Shown here one piece after another: positions 14,875 to 22,276 of a DNA stretch of 64,000 nt (positions are counted from its first letter, which is position 1; each line of letters starts with the position of its first letter). Below the pieces are notes generated by a model that searched no databases, was not told the origin of the DNA, and saw only the letters and a list, made by a program, of their open reading frames with translations. Position numbers and translations under genes: made by a program. The stretch is taken from NCBI GenBank assembly GCA_013177825.1, contig JABLXX010000001.1:782936-846935 (forward strand). Reading direction: 5' to 3'. The stretch is from Syntrophaceae bacterium (lineage in GTDB: Bacteria > Desulfobacterota > Syntrophia > Syntrophales > PHBD01).

Positions 14875-16140
14875 ATGAGGCCCCCGCGGAACAGACGGGT
14901 CTTCGTCGTCGGGTACGGCGCCGCCACGCCCCTGGGTGGGACCCTTGCCCGGACCTGGGAACGGGCCGTCCGGGGCGAGGCGGGGTTCCGGATCATCACC
15001 CGCTGCCCGGTGGAAACCGCCTCGAACGTGGTCGGCGAGATTCCCGACTGGGACCCCCGGTCCTACCGCTTTGCCAGCGCCAAGGAGGTTTACAACTGGA
15101 ACGCCGCCTTCGTGCTGCTTACCATGGCCCTCTGTAAGGATGCCTTGGAGGACGCCGGCCTGGACATGGATGCCGGGACGGCGCCGCGGACGGCCTGCCT
15201 CGTCGGCTCGGCCCTCAACGGGACGGACGCGTTCCGGGTCGCTGTGGAGCAGCTCCGTGAACGGGGGCCCCTCCGGGTGAGTCCCTACCTGCTGCCCAAC
15301 CTCTGCGCCAACCTGCCTTCCGGTAAGGCGGGGATCCTCCTGGGCTTCACCGGACCCATCTTTTCCCCGCAGGGGGCCTGCGCCTCGGGAAACCACGCCA
15401 TCGGTCTCGGAGCCCGGATGATCCGGGACGGGGACTGCGATTTCGTCCTCGCCGGGGGCGTGGACATGCCGATCCTGCCGGAACTGGTGCATGGCTTCGA
15501 GAACATGAACGCCACCATCAAAATCGGCCCGAAGGACAGGGCCTGGAACGATCCGTCCAAGGCATCGAGGCCCTTCAGCCGGGACCGGCGGGGCTTCGTC
15601 CTGGCGGAGGGCGGGGCCGTCCTTGTCCTGGCGGCGGAGGACTGCCTCGGGCCGCAGGGACTGACGCCCCGGGCGGAGGTCCTCGGGGTGGGCTGGACCT
15701 CCGACGCCTTCCACTTCACGAATCCGAGACAGGAGACCATCGTCCGGGCGATCCGGGAGGCCATCGAAGACGGAGGCATTTCACCGGCAGACGTGCAGTA
15801 TGTCAACGCCCACGGAACGTCCACACCGAAGGGAGATGCAGCGGAAATCGCCTGCCTCCGGGAGGTCTTCGGCGGCCACCTGAAAAAGATGGCCGTATCG
15901 TCCAACAAGTCGCAGATCGGCCACACCCTCGGGGCGGCGGCGGCCATCGAGGCGGTCCTCACCATCGAGGGCATGCGGCAGGGGGTGATCCTGCCCACCA
16001 TCAACCACATTCCCGATCCCACCCTGGAAGACGTGGACGTCGTGCCCGACGTGGCGAGGAAACAGAGGGTGGAGATCACCCTTTCCAATGCCTTCGGATT
16101 CGGCGGCACCAACTGCTGCATCCTCTTCCGGGGGACATGA
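14875..16140 (+). CDS. FabF-like beta-ketoacyl-ACP synthase (KS 4)
   Basis: The 421-aa protein has Cys169 in QGACASGNHA, His313 in NAHGTSTPKG and His350 in QIGHTLGA, so the full condensing-enzyme triad is present, with the GFGGTNCCILF end. A GAGGA ribosome site lies 9 nt before the ATG. It shares the SRPFSR-RRGFV segment and overall plan with KS 3 immediately upstream, from which it is separated only by the palindromic element. The thioesterase gene follows after 81 bp. Together the genes from 13393 to 17552 form a KS-KS-TE-DH unit. Confidence 0.88.
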   Translation: MRPPRNRRVFVVGYGAATPLGGTLARTWERAVRGEAGFRIITRCPVETASNVVGEIPDWDPRSYRFASAKEVYNWNAAFVLLTMALCKDALEDAGLDMDAGTAPRTACLVGSALNGTDAFRVAVEQLRERGPLRVSPYLLPNLCANLPSGKAGILLGFTGPIFSPQGACASGNHAIGLGARMIRDGDCDFVLAGGVDMPILPELVHGFENMNATIKIGPKDRAWNDPSKASRPFSRDRRGFVLAEGGAVLVLAAEDCLGPQGLTPRAEVLGVGWTSDAFHFTNPRQETIVRAIREAIEDGGISPADVQYVNAHGTSTPKGDAAEIACLREVFGGHLKKMAVSSNKSQIGHTLGAAAAIEAVLTIEGMRQGVILPTINHIPDPTLEDVDVVPDVARKQRVEITLSNAFGFGGTNCCILFRGT

Positions 16141-16221
16141 GAAGAAGGACGGCGCCGGGAAGAACCCGGCATAACGATCAGGAGAAGGCGCCACGAATAT
16201 TCGATCACGGGAAAATCCGAC

Positions 16222-16698
16222 ATGAAACCGAAACCCTTCCATCCGGAGCCGCTGGAGGACGAGCGGTTCGTCCGGGACCGGACTTCGGGGCTGGTCTGGC
16301 ACCGCTGCACCAACCGGACCCTGTACGCCGACACGGACCGCTCCTCTGTGGTCTACCACTCGAATTACCTCCGCTATTTCGAGATGGGGCGGGCATCCCT
16401 GATGCGCGACGCTGCCTACCCGTACCGGGAGATCGAGGAGAGCGGTTTCGTTTACCCCATCATCGATCTCGGGCTCCAGTTCTTCCAGCCGCTGCGCTAC
16501 GACGATCCCATGTGGATCCACACACGCCCGGGCGATCTGGAGCGTGTCCGCCTCCGGTTCGATTACGTCGTTACACATGCCGAAACAGGCGTCCTTGTCT
16601 GCAAGGGTCACACGCGTCACTGTGCACTGAACCGGGCGGGAAGGCCCGTGGCCGTGGACCCCAAAACGGTCCACCTGTGGAAGAGTTTTCCGTCATGA
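16222..16698 (+). CDS. 4HBT-family acyl-thioesterase
   Basis: This 158-aa hot-dog protein has YADTDRSSVVYHSNYLRYFE (about residues 35-54), the signature of the YbgC/4-hydroxybenzoyl-CoA thioesterase family, including the usual catalytic Asp region and Tyr/His positions. It should release or edit acyl chains bound to ACP or CoA. It overlaps the next gene by ATGA and follows KS 4, matching thioesterases seen in aryl-polyene-type clusters (ApeK-like). Whether it frees the final product or removes aberrant chains cannot be told from sequence. Confidence 0.85.
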   Translation: MKPKPFHPEPLEDERFVRDRTSGLVWHRCTNRTLYADTDRSSVVYHSNYLRYFEMGRASLMRDAAYPYREIEESGFVYPIIDLGLQFFQPLRYDDPMWIHTRPGDLERVRLRFDYVVTHAETGVLVCKGHTRHCALNRAGRPVAVDPKTVHLWKSFPS

Positions 16699-17552
16699 CG
16701 TCGAGGGAGGGGCAAGCGGTGCGAATCGCCTTCCCGGATGATTTCCTGGATCATGCCTTTGACGGCCGGGCAATCCTGCCTGCCGTGGAGATCCTGGAGA
16801 TCCTGGCCGGCTCCGTGCAGTGCCGCTTTCCGGATGTATCCGTGCGGATCATGGAGGAGGCCCTTTTCCCCCGGTTTCTCGTTCTCGATCCCGGATCGAC
16901 CGCCCTGGAGGCCCGAATTGAACGGCAGCCCCTCGATGCCGGCCGCGTGAAGGCGGTTCTCGGCATGGCGGTCCGTTCCCGCTCGGGGGCTATCGGCCGG
17001 TTGGCGGTGCACGGAACGGTTGTCTTCGGAGGGGAGAAGAAGACGGAGCCGTTCCCGGGAATGGACCGGGAGCCGGATCGGTCGGATCGGTTCGCCGTTC
17101 CAGCCGAGCGGCTTTATCGGGATCTGGTTCCCTTCGGACCGGCCTATCGGAACGCCAGGGACCCCATTGAGATCTGGGAGGAAGGCGCGAAGGCCGTTGT
17201 GGAGGCCCCGACCGGAGGAGATTCCCGGCGGTTTCTCGGATCTCCCTTCCCGCTGGATGCAGCCTTGCACGTTGCCTGCGCCTGGTGCCAGCGCTACGGC
17301 GACACGGTGGCGCTCCCCGTCGGTTTCGGGAGCCGGCGAATCGTCCGGCCGGTCGAACCCGGCGAGTCCTGCCGGGCGTGGATCGCTGCAAAAGGCTTAT
17401 CGGAGGGGGTGTTCCTCTTCGACATCCTGATCCTGGATTCCGGCGATCGTCTGCGGGAGGAGCTGTCGGGAGTCCGGATGCGGGACGTGACCCGGGGCCG
17501 TATCAGGCCGCCGGCGTGGATTCGGGAAGGATTCGGACGATCCGCCGGATGA
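16695..17552 (+). CDS. Stand-alone PKS-type dehydratase (double hot-dog)
   Basis: The 285-aa protein matches the dehydratase domain of modular polyketide synthases. The N-terminal hot-dog has DHAFDGRAILPAVE, fitting the HxxxGxxxxP catalytic motif (His20). The C-terminal hot-dog has LYRDLVPFGPAYRNA near residue 145 (GPxY/F-like) and FPLDAALHVACAW with the acid Asp188 followed by His192, fitting the DxxxQ/H motif. It should dehydrate 3-hydroxyacyl thioesters. As a discrete polypeptide it resembles the PS-DH proteins of iterative type II lipid or polyene systems. The ATG at 16695 overlaps the thioesterase stop. A 144-bp spacer with a possible promoter follows. Confidence 0.8.
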   Translation: MTSREGQAVRIAFPDDFLDHAFDGRAILPAVEILEILAGSVQCRFPDVSVRIMEEALFPRFLVLDPGSTALEARIERQPLDAGRVKAVLGMAVRSRSGAIGRLAVHGTVVFGGEKKTEPFPGMDREPDRSDRFAVPAERLYRDLVPFGPAYRNARDPIEIWEEGAKAVVEAPTGGDSRRFLGSPFPLDAALHVACAWCQRYGDTVALPVGFGSRRIVRPVEPGESCRAWIAAKGLSEGVFLFDILILDSGDRLREELSGVRMRDVTRGRIRPPAWIREGFGRSAG

Positions 17553-17577
17553 TTCGCCGATAAACCGGAGCCCCTGC

Positions 17578-17605
17578 TTGACTTTTCGGGGAACGGAACG
17601 ATACA
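17578..17605 (+). promoter_or_regulatory. Candidate promoter upstream of ACP 3
   Basis: TTGACT at 17578-17583 is followed at 16 bp by gataca (17600-17605), a 3-of-6 match to the -10 consensus. It lies in the only sizeable gap of this part of the cluster, about 90 bp before ACP 3, where an internal start of transcription would be expected. Confidence 0.35.
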
Positions 17606-17696
17606 AGGAGCCGGGGAATCGGGAGGAGGCGACAGCCTCTCCTGCGATGGAAATCCGGGAGGCGATCCCGAAAGATCCCGATTTCAGAAAGGTGTT

Positions 17697-18008
17697 TTGG
17701 ACAGGATCATGACGCGTGAGGCGATCGAAGCCGAAATCCGGCGGATTTTTCTTCAGGAGTTCGAGATAGAAGACCCGGCCATGGACGTGGATCTCCGGGA
17801 GGCCTACCAGTTCGACAGCATCGACGCCATCGAGCTGCTGGTGGAGATCGAGCGGTTTCTGGGTTCCGAGCTGACCATGGAGGAGAAGAAGCGGGCCATG
17901 GACATCCGAACGGTCCGCCAGATCTGTTCTTACGTGGAAGAACTCGTGCGGGCCCGCCGACCCGGCGGAAGCCTTCCCATCGGAGACTTATGCAAAGAAG
18001 GGTCGTAA
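17697..18008 (+). CDS. Acyl carrier protein 3
   Basis: This acyl carrier protein (103 aa from TTG at 17697, 99 aa from the ATG at 17709) has the attachment site QFDSIDAIELL, with the serine at about residue 41 of the longer form. AGAAAGGTG lies at a suitable distance for the TTG, so that start is listed, but the ATG is an equally possible choice. The 3' end overlaps the next ketosynthase gene by 19 bp. That coupling suggests it is the cognate carrier of that KS. It has a C-terminal extension (about 15 residues) beyond the usual ACP length, produced by the overlap. Confidence 0.87.
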   Translation: MDRIMTREAIEAEIRRIFLQEFEIEDPAMDVDLREAYQFDSIDAIELLVEIERFLGSELTMEEKKRAMDIRTVRQICSYVEELVRARRPGGSLPIGDLCKEGS

Positions 18009-19225
18009 TCACCGCAGCCTCCGCCATTACACCCATCGGCCACGGCCGGGAGGATATCCTGCGCAGCCTCCGCGAGGGCTACTCCGGCGTGAAGCCCCTC
18101 CGGCAGGACGATCTCCTGGCGCCCTTCATCCATTCCCAGGTCTTTGGCACCGTCGATTACCCCATTCCCTTCGACTTCAAGCGGGTCAACCGGAAGACCA
18201 TGGGACCCGTCAGCTACTACGCATGCCAGGTGGCGAAAGAGGTCCTCGAGGCCTCCGGCCTGGAGCAGGAATTCATCACCTCCGGCCGGCTGGGCGTGGC
18301 CTTCGGATCCACCCATGGCAGTCCCACGGTGCAGCGGGACATCTACAAGGTCTTTCACAGCAGGGATCGGGCGGGCGTTTCCTCCATCGGGGCGGTGGAC
18401 TACCTGAAGTCCATGGTCCATACGACAGCTGTGAACATCACCAAGATGTTCGGCATCACCGGTCGTGTCATTGCCTCGTCGACAGCCTGTACCACCAGCA
18501 GCCAGTCCATCGGGTTCGGGTACGAGGCTGTCCGGTACGGCATGCAGGACGCCATGCTCTGCGGTGGGGCGGACGAATACGACACCACCACGGTGGCCGT
18601 CTTCGACAACCTTCTTGCCTGTTCCACCGCCTTCAATGACGAGCCCGGCCGGACGCCCCGTCCCTTCGACGTCCGCCGCGACGGCCTCGTGGTGGGAGAG
18701 GGGGCGGGAGCGGTTCTCCTGGAGGAATACGAGTCCGCCCGGAGGCGGGGAGCGACCATCCTGGCGGAGGTGGTCGGGTTCGCCTGCAACAACAACGGCG
18801 GGGACCTGATCCTGCCGAACCTGGCGGGAATCCGCGAGACGCTGCGCCTGGCGCTCCGGGATGCCGACATGGCGCCCGACGAGATCGATCTTGTCAGCGC
18901 CCACGCGACGGCCACGAAGATGGGGGACATCATCGAGGCCCAGGCCATTTCCGCCGTCTACGGCGACCGTCCCCTCGTCACGGCCCTGAAGAGCTACATG
19001 GGGCACACCATGGCCTCCTGCGGGGTGATCGAGACGATCCTGATTCTCTATATGATGCAGGAGGGGTTTGTCGCCCCGACCCTGAACCTGGAGGAGGTGG
19101 ATGAGCGGTGCGCCATGATCCGTCATGTCCCCTCTCTCGTGAAGACTCCCGTTCGGGCTGCGGCCGTCCAGAACTTCGCCTTCGGAGGGGTCAATACGGG
19201 CCTCATCCTCCGGAAGGAACCGTGA
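17990..19225 (+). CDS. FabF-like beta-ketoacyl-ACP synthase (KS 5)
   Basis: The 411-aa condensing enzyme has Cys167 in SSTACTTSSQS, His305 in SAHATATK and His339 in SYMGHTMAS, and a FAFGGVNTGLIL end, so it should be active. Its sequence around the active site (YKVFHSRD, VHTTAVNITKMFG) differs from KS 3 and KS 4 and recalls the aryl-polyene ApeR/FabF-like branch. It starts inside the ACP 3 gene and is followed 22 bp later by the PlsC-like acyltransferase. It might make starter chains or extend the finished chain; the sequence does not decide. Confidence 0.87.
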   Translation: MQRRVVITAASAITPIGHGREDILRSLREGYSGVKPLRQDDLLAPFIHSQVFGTVDYPIPFDFKRVNRKTMGPVSYYACQVAKEVLEASGLEQEFITSGRLGVAFGSTHGSPTVQRDIYKVFHSRDRAGVSSIGAVDYLKSMVHTTAVNITKMFGITGRVIASSTACTTSSQSIGFGYEAVRYGMQDAMLCGGADEYDTTTVAVFDNLLACSTAFNDEPGRTPRPFDVRRDGLVVGEGAGAVLLEEYESARRRGATILAEVVGFACNNNGGDLILPNLAGIRETLRLALRDADMAPDEIDLVSAHATATKMGDIIEAQAISAVYGDRPLVTALKSYMGHTMASCGVIETILILYMMQEGFVAPTLNLEEVDERCAMIRHVPSLVKTPVRAAAVQNFAFGGVNTGLILRKEP

Positions 19226-19247
19226 TTTCCCCTCCCGGACGGTGCAG

Positions 19248-20105
19248 ATGAATGCAACGCGACCCATGAACCCCCGCCGCTCCGTTTCCAGGGCGCTGAT
19301 CGACCTCCTGGTGACGCTCCTGCTATGGGTATATTTTCTGGCGGGCACGCTGATTCTGCCTTTCTATGGACTGGCGCACCTGTTCTCGAACGACCGGGAA
19401 GCGACGTTCCAGGGGATGAACAGCCGTTTCTACCGGGGTTTCTTCCGCCTGGTCCAGTGGCTGATCCCCGGGCTTTCCCTCCGGATCGGGGCGGACGTCC
19501 GCACGCTTCGCTCGACGGTGATCGTCTCGAATCACCTGTCCTATCTCGATCCGATTCTGTTCCTCTCCATCTTCGACCGGCAGAAGACGATCGTCCGGAG
19601 CGATTTTTTCCACTATCCGCTTTTCGGTTGGGTCCTGAAAACGGCGGGCTACCTCCCCTCCTCTGCGAACGGGGATCTCTTCTCAACCCTCATGATCAAG
19701 CGGGTTGAGGACATGGACCGGTACCTCTCCACGGGCGGGAATCTCTTCATTTTCCCCGAGGGGACGCGGAGCCGGGACGGCCTCCGGCGCCCCTTCAGCC
19801 GGGGGGCCTTCCGGATCGCCGCCCGCTGCCGCGCGCCGCTCGGTGTAGTCAGGATCGCGAACACCCACCGGCTGTTCCCGCCGGACCGATTTCTCTTTCG
19901 TACGGGCATCCGGGAGCCGGTAACGATCGAGTTGCTGGCGCTTTTGCACCCCGACTGGGATGCACCGGACTTTTCACTCAATGACCTGATCGGCCGGGTT
20001 CAGGCCCTGTACGACGAGCGGGAGCTTCAGGAACAGGAGAGGGTTTTTGCGGAAGCAGCCTGCCCCGACGGAGAGCGGCCGGCAGAAGGGACAGGGACGC
20101 CGTGA
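19248..20105 (+). CDS. PlsC-like 1-acyl-glycerol-3-phosphate acyltransferase
   Basis: This 285-aa membrane-associated acyltransferase of the LPLAT family has the HX4D motif in SNHLSYLDP (His96, Asp101) and the substrate-binding IFPEGTRS at about 168-175. A hydrophobic N-terminal segment (about residues 18-45) anchors it. It should transfer an acyl chain from ACP or CoA to lysophosphatidate or a related acceptor. It precedes a PlsY-like gene, so both acylation steps of phosphatidate synthesis are represented inside the cluster. An extra GTG start 6 bp upstream is possible. Related acyltransferases in aryl-polyene clusters acylate other acceptors, so the true acceptor is uncertain. Confidence 0.82.
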   Translation: MNATRPMNPRRSVSRALIDLLVTLLLWVYFLAGTLILPFYGLAHLFSNDREATFQGMNSRFYRGFFRLVQWLIPGLSLRIGADVRTLRSTVIVSNHLSYLDPILFLSIFDRQKTIVRSDFFHYPLFGWVLKTAGYLPSSANGDLFSTLMIKRVEDMDRYLSTGGNLFIFPEGTRSRDGLRRPFSRGAFRIAARCRAPLGVVRIANTHRLFPPDRFLFRTGIREPVTIELLALLHPDWDAPDFSLNDLIGRVQALYDERELQEQERVFAEAACPDGERPAEGTGTP

Positions 20106-20728
20106 CGGACTGCCTGCTATGGGCGGGGGCCGTCTATGCCGCCGCCTCGGTGAACTTCGCCATCCTCGTTCTTGCCATTCTGGGGAAGGGGGATCCCCGG
20201 GGTCGCTTCAGCGGAAACGCCGGAACTACCAATGTGTACCGGATGGCCGGTCCCTTCTGGGCGGCGGCGGTCCTGCTTCTGGACGTGGGGCGGGCCGTGG
20301 CCGCGGCGATTCTGGGAATGATGTTCCTGCCCCCGGAACAGGTCCCCTGGCTGGGGCTCGCGCTGGTGGCGGGCAACCGGTTCCCCTGCTTCCATGGTTT
20401 CCGCGGCGGAAAGGGCGTGGCCGCCTACCTGGGATTCGCAGGAGCCCTGGCACCCTGGGCGGCGGTCCTGGCGGCGGCGCTCTGGGTGTTTGTCTTCTCG
20501 GTCGCTCGGGTGCCCTTTGTGGCTTCCTTTTTCATGATCGCCGCCTTGGCGGCGGGGGAAGGACTGGCCGCCGGAGGGTCTGCAGGAACCGCGGTCGCCG
20601 TCACGGCGACGGTTCTTCTGATCCTGGCGGGCCACCGGCGGAACCTGCGGGAAGTCCGGGGAGGACAGAAGGCGGAGGCTTCCGCGATCGAGTCGGAGAC
20701 AGGAAAAACCGGCCCGGAGGCGGGCTGA
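20102..20728 (+). CDS. PlsY-like glycerol-3-phosphate acyltransferase, membrane
   Basis: The 208-aa protein is very hydrophobic, with about five membrane segments, and carries the PlsY signature loops SGNAGTTNVYRM (about residues 37-48) and FRGGKGVAAYLG (about 100-111). PlsY uses acyl-phosphate made by PlsX to acylate glycerol-3-phosphate; no PlsX is seen here. The gene starts with GTG overlapping the PlsC-like stop (GTGA), so the two are coupled. The first loop reads SGNAGTTN where many PlsY enzymes have GSGNxGATN. This may be a dedicated copy distinct from the housekeeping plsY. Confidence 0.82.
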   Translation: MTDCLLWAGAVYAAASVNFAILVLAILGKGDPRGRFSGNAGTTNVYRMAGPFWAAAVLLLDVGRAVAAAILGMMFLPPEQVPWLGLALVAGNRFPCFHGFRGGKGVAAYLGFAGALAPWAAVLAAALWVFVFSVARVPFVASFFMIAALAAGEGLAAGGSAGTAVAVTATVLLILAGHRRNLREVRGGQKAEASAIESETGKTGPEAG

Positions 20729-20741
20729 CGGGAGGAACATC

Positions 20742-21260
20742 ATGAAGAAAGGGGACGTGCCACAGGACGACATCCGCCATTTCCGGACCGCCCGCAAGGC
20801 GGCCTATGCCGTGGACGAGGAGGGGCATTACACGACCGTTCCGACCACCGGCTGGGACGTGGAGGAGGTGATCCTGTACCAGGCCATCGAAGAATTCGAG
20901 GAGCAGGCGGAGGCGTGCCGGCAGCGCGTCGCCCTCGGGGAGGACTCGCCCATCGCCTATTTCATGTTCAAGCGCTGCATGGATCCGACGGTCCTGGCTC
21001 AGGCCATGGGCCTGCCGCGATGGCGGGTCAGGCGCCACTTGAAGGGAAAAGTCTTCGACCGGCTGGGAGAGGGGATGCTGAGGGAATACGCCAGGGTCCT
21101 GCGGGTCCCCCCGGACGCCCTCAAGCCGTTCCGGCCCGACGTGCTGGAACGGGAGACCTACGAGCTGCCCCCCGGTCTCTCCACCGATGATCGGGAGGCC
21201 GGACGAACCCCCGGCCCGGAATCGACGGCCCGCAAATCTTCCCGAAGGAGCATCCCTTGA
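20742..21260 (+). CDS. HTH-like conserved protein of unknown function
   Basis: The 172-aa soluble protein is rich in charged residues. Residues about 88-125 (AQAMGLPRWRVRRHLKG, then REYARVLRVPPDAL) have the pattern of a Cro/XRE-like helix-turn-helix. The C-terminal 30 residues are Pro/Arg/Ser-rich and probably disordered. GGGAGGAAC precedes the ATG. Its stop overlaps the TTG start of the BtrH-like gene. Placement inside the operon suggests either a local regulator or an accessory protein for the BtrH-like enzyme; neither is shown by sequence. Confidence 0.65.
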   Translation: MKKGDVPQDDIRHFRTARKAAYAVDEEGHYTTVPTTGWDVEEVILYQAIEEFEEQAEACRQRVALGEDSPIAYFMFKRCMDPTVLAQAMGLPRWRVRRHLKGKVFDRLGEGMLREYARVLRVPPDALKPFRPDVLERETYELPPGLSTDDREAGRTPGPESTARKSSRRSIP

Positions 21261-22255
21261 AGCACGTCATCGACTTCGAACACCGTCATTACGGGCACTG
21301 CGAGAGCGGCGTCGTTTCGGGTCTTCTCCGGCACAGCGGGCTCGACCTCTCGGAGGCGATGGTTTTCGGGCTCGCCAGTGCCATCATGTTTGCCTACATC
21401 CCGTTCCTCCGGATGAACAACATGCCCACCATCTCCTACCGGATCCTCCCCCGGACCATCATCAGCGGCATCCAGAGCCGCCTCGGCGTTCCCTTCCGGA
21501 AGCGGACCTACCGGGACCCCCGCCGGGCGATGGAGGAACTGGTCGATTTCATGCGGAGAGGTCAGATCGTGGGGCTCCAGACCTCGGCGTACTGGCTCAC
21601 GTACTTCCCCCCGGAGATGCGATTCCAGTTCAACGTCCACAACCTGATCGTATTCGGGGTCGAAGACGGAGAGTTCCTGGTGAGCGATCCCGTTTTCGAG
21701 CATCCCGTCCGCATCCCGGCGGCGGACCTGGAGAATGCCCGTTTCGCCCGGGGCGTCATGGCCCCGAAGGGTTTCGTCTACCACCCCGAAGGGGTCCCGT
21801 CGTCGGTCGACCTGCCGGTCCTGATCCGGAAAGCGATTGCCCGGACCCTCTTCATGATGCTTTCCTCGCCGCCGCCCTTCGGGATCCGCGGGATCTTCTA
21901 CCTGGCCCGGAAGATCGAACGGATGGAGCGGAGCAAAGACGGCCGCTATATTCGCCTGTTCCTCGGGCACATGGTGCGGATGCAGGAGGAGATCGGAACC
22001 GGGGGGGGAGGCTTTCGCTTCATGTATGCCGCTTTTCTCCAGGAGGCGGCGGATATCCTGCACTCGGCCCTCCTGGGAGAGGCGTCCTGGAAAATGACCG
22101 AGGCAGGGGACCAGTGGCGGACCTTCGCCCTGGCTTGCGCCCGGATCATCCGGCAGCGCGACGGTGCTCCGGATCTGAAGGAAATCGCTGCACTGCTCCG
22201 CCGCTGCGGCGAGGTGGAGCGGGACGTGTATGTCCTGCTGAAAAAGGGAATCTGA
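21257..22255 (+). CDS. BtrH-like acyltransferase (BtrH N-terminal family)
   Basis: The 332-aa protein begins with DFEHRHYGHCESGVV, matching the start of the butirosin BtrH family with the His14-Cys15 pair and a following SEAMVFGLASAIMF segment. In butirosin synthesis BtrH moves the acyl chain from an acyl carrier protein to the aminoglycoside amine. By analogy this enzyme could transfer an ACP-bound chain to an amine or hydroxyl acceptor. The TTG start at 21257 overlaps the preceding TGA and has AAGGAG 6 nt upstream. The C-terminal half has no motif I recognise. It is the best candidate for the off-loading or conjugation step of the cluster. Confidence 0.72.
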   Translation: MKHVIDFEHRHYGHCESGVVSGLLRHSGLDLSEAMVFGLASAIMFAYIPFLRMNNMPTISYRILPRTIISGIQSRLGVPFRKRTYRDPRRAMEELVDFMRRGQIVGLQTSAYWLTYFPPEMRFQFNVHNLIVFGVEDGEFLVSDPVFEHPVRIPAADLENARFARGVMAPKGFVYHPEGVPSSVDLPVLIRKAIARTLFMMLSSPPPFGIRGIFYLARKIERMERSKDGRYIRLFLGHMVRMQEEIGTGGGGFRFMYAAFLQEAADILHSALLGEASWKMTEAGDQWRTFALACARIIRQRDGAPDLKEIAALLRRCGEVERDVYVLLKKGI

Positions 22256-22276
22256 TTTCAGCGCGGGGGATTGTCG

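Noticed and set aside
16137-16694. Extension of the PKS-type dehydratase to a 471-aa protein.
   Set aside because: The extra sequence is the thioesterase gene read out of frame; the coupled ATG at 16695 gives the correct family length.
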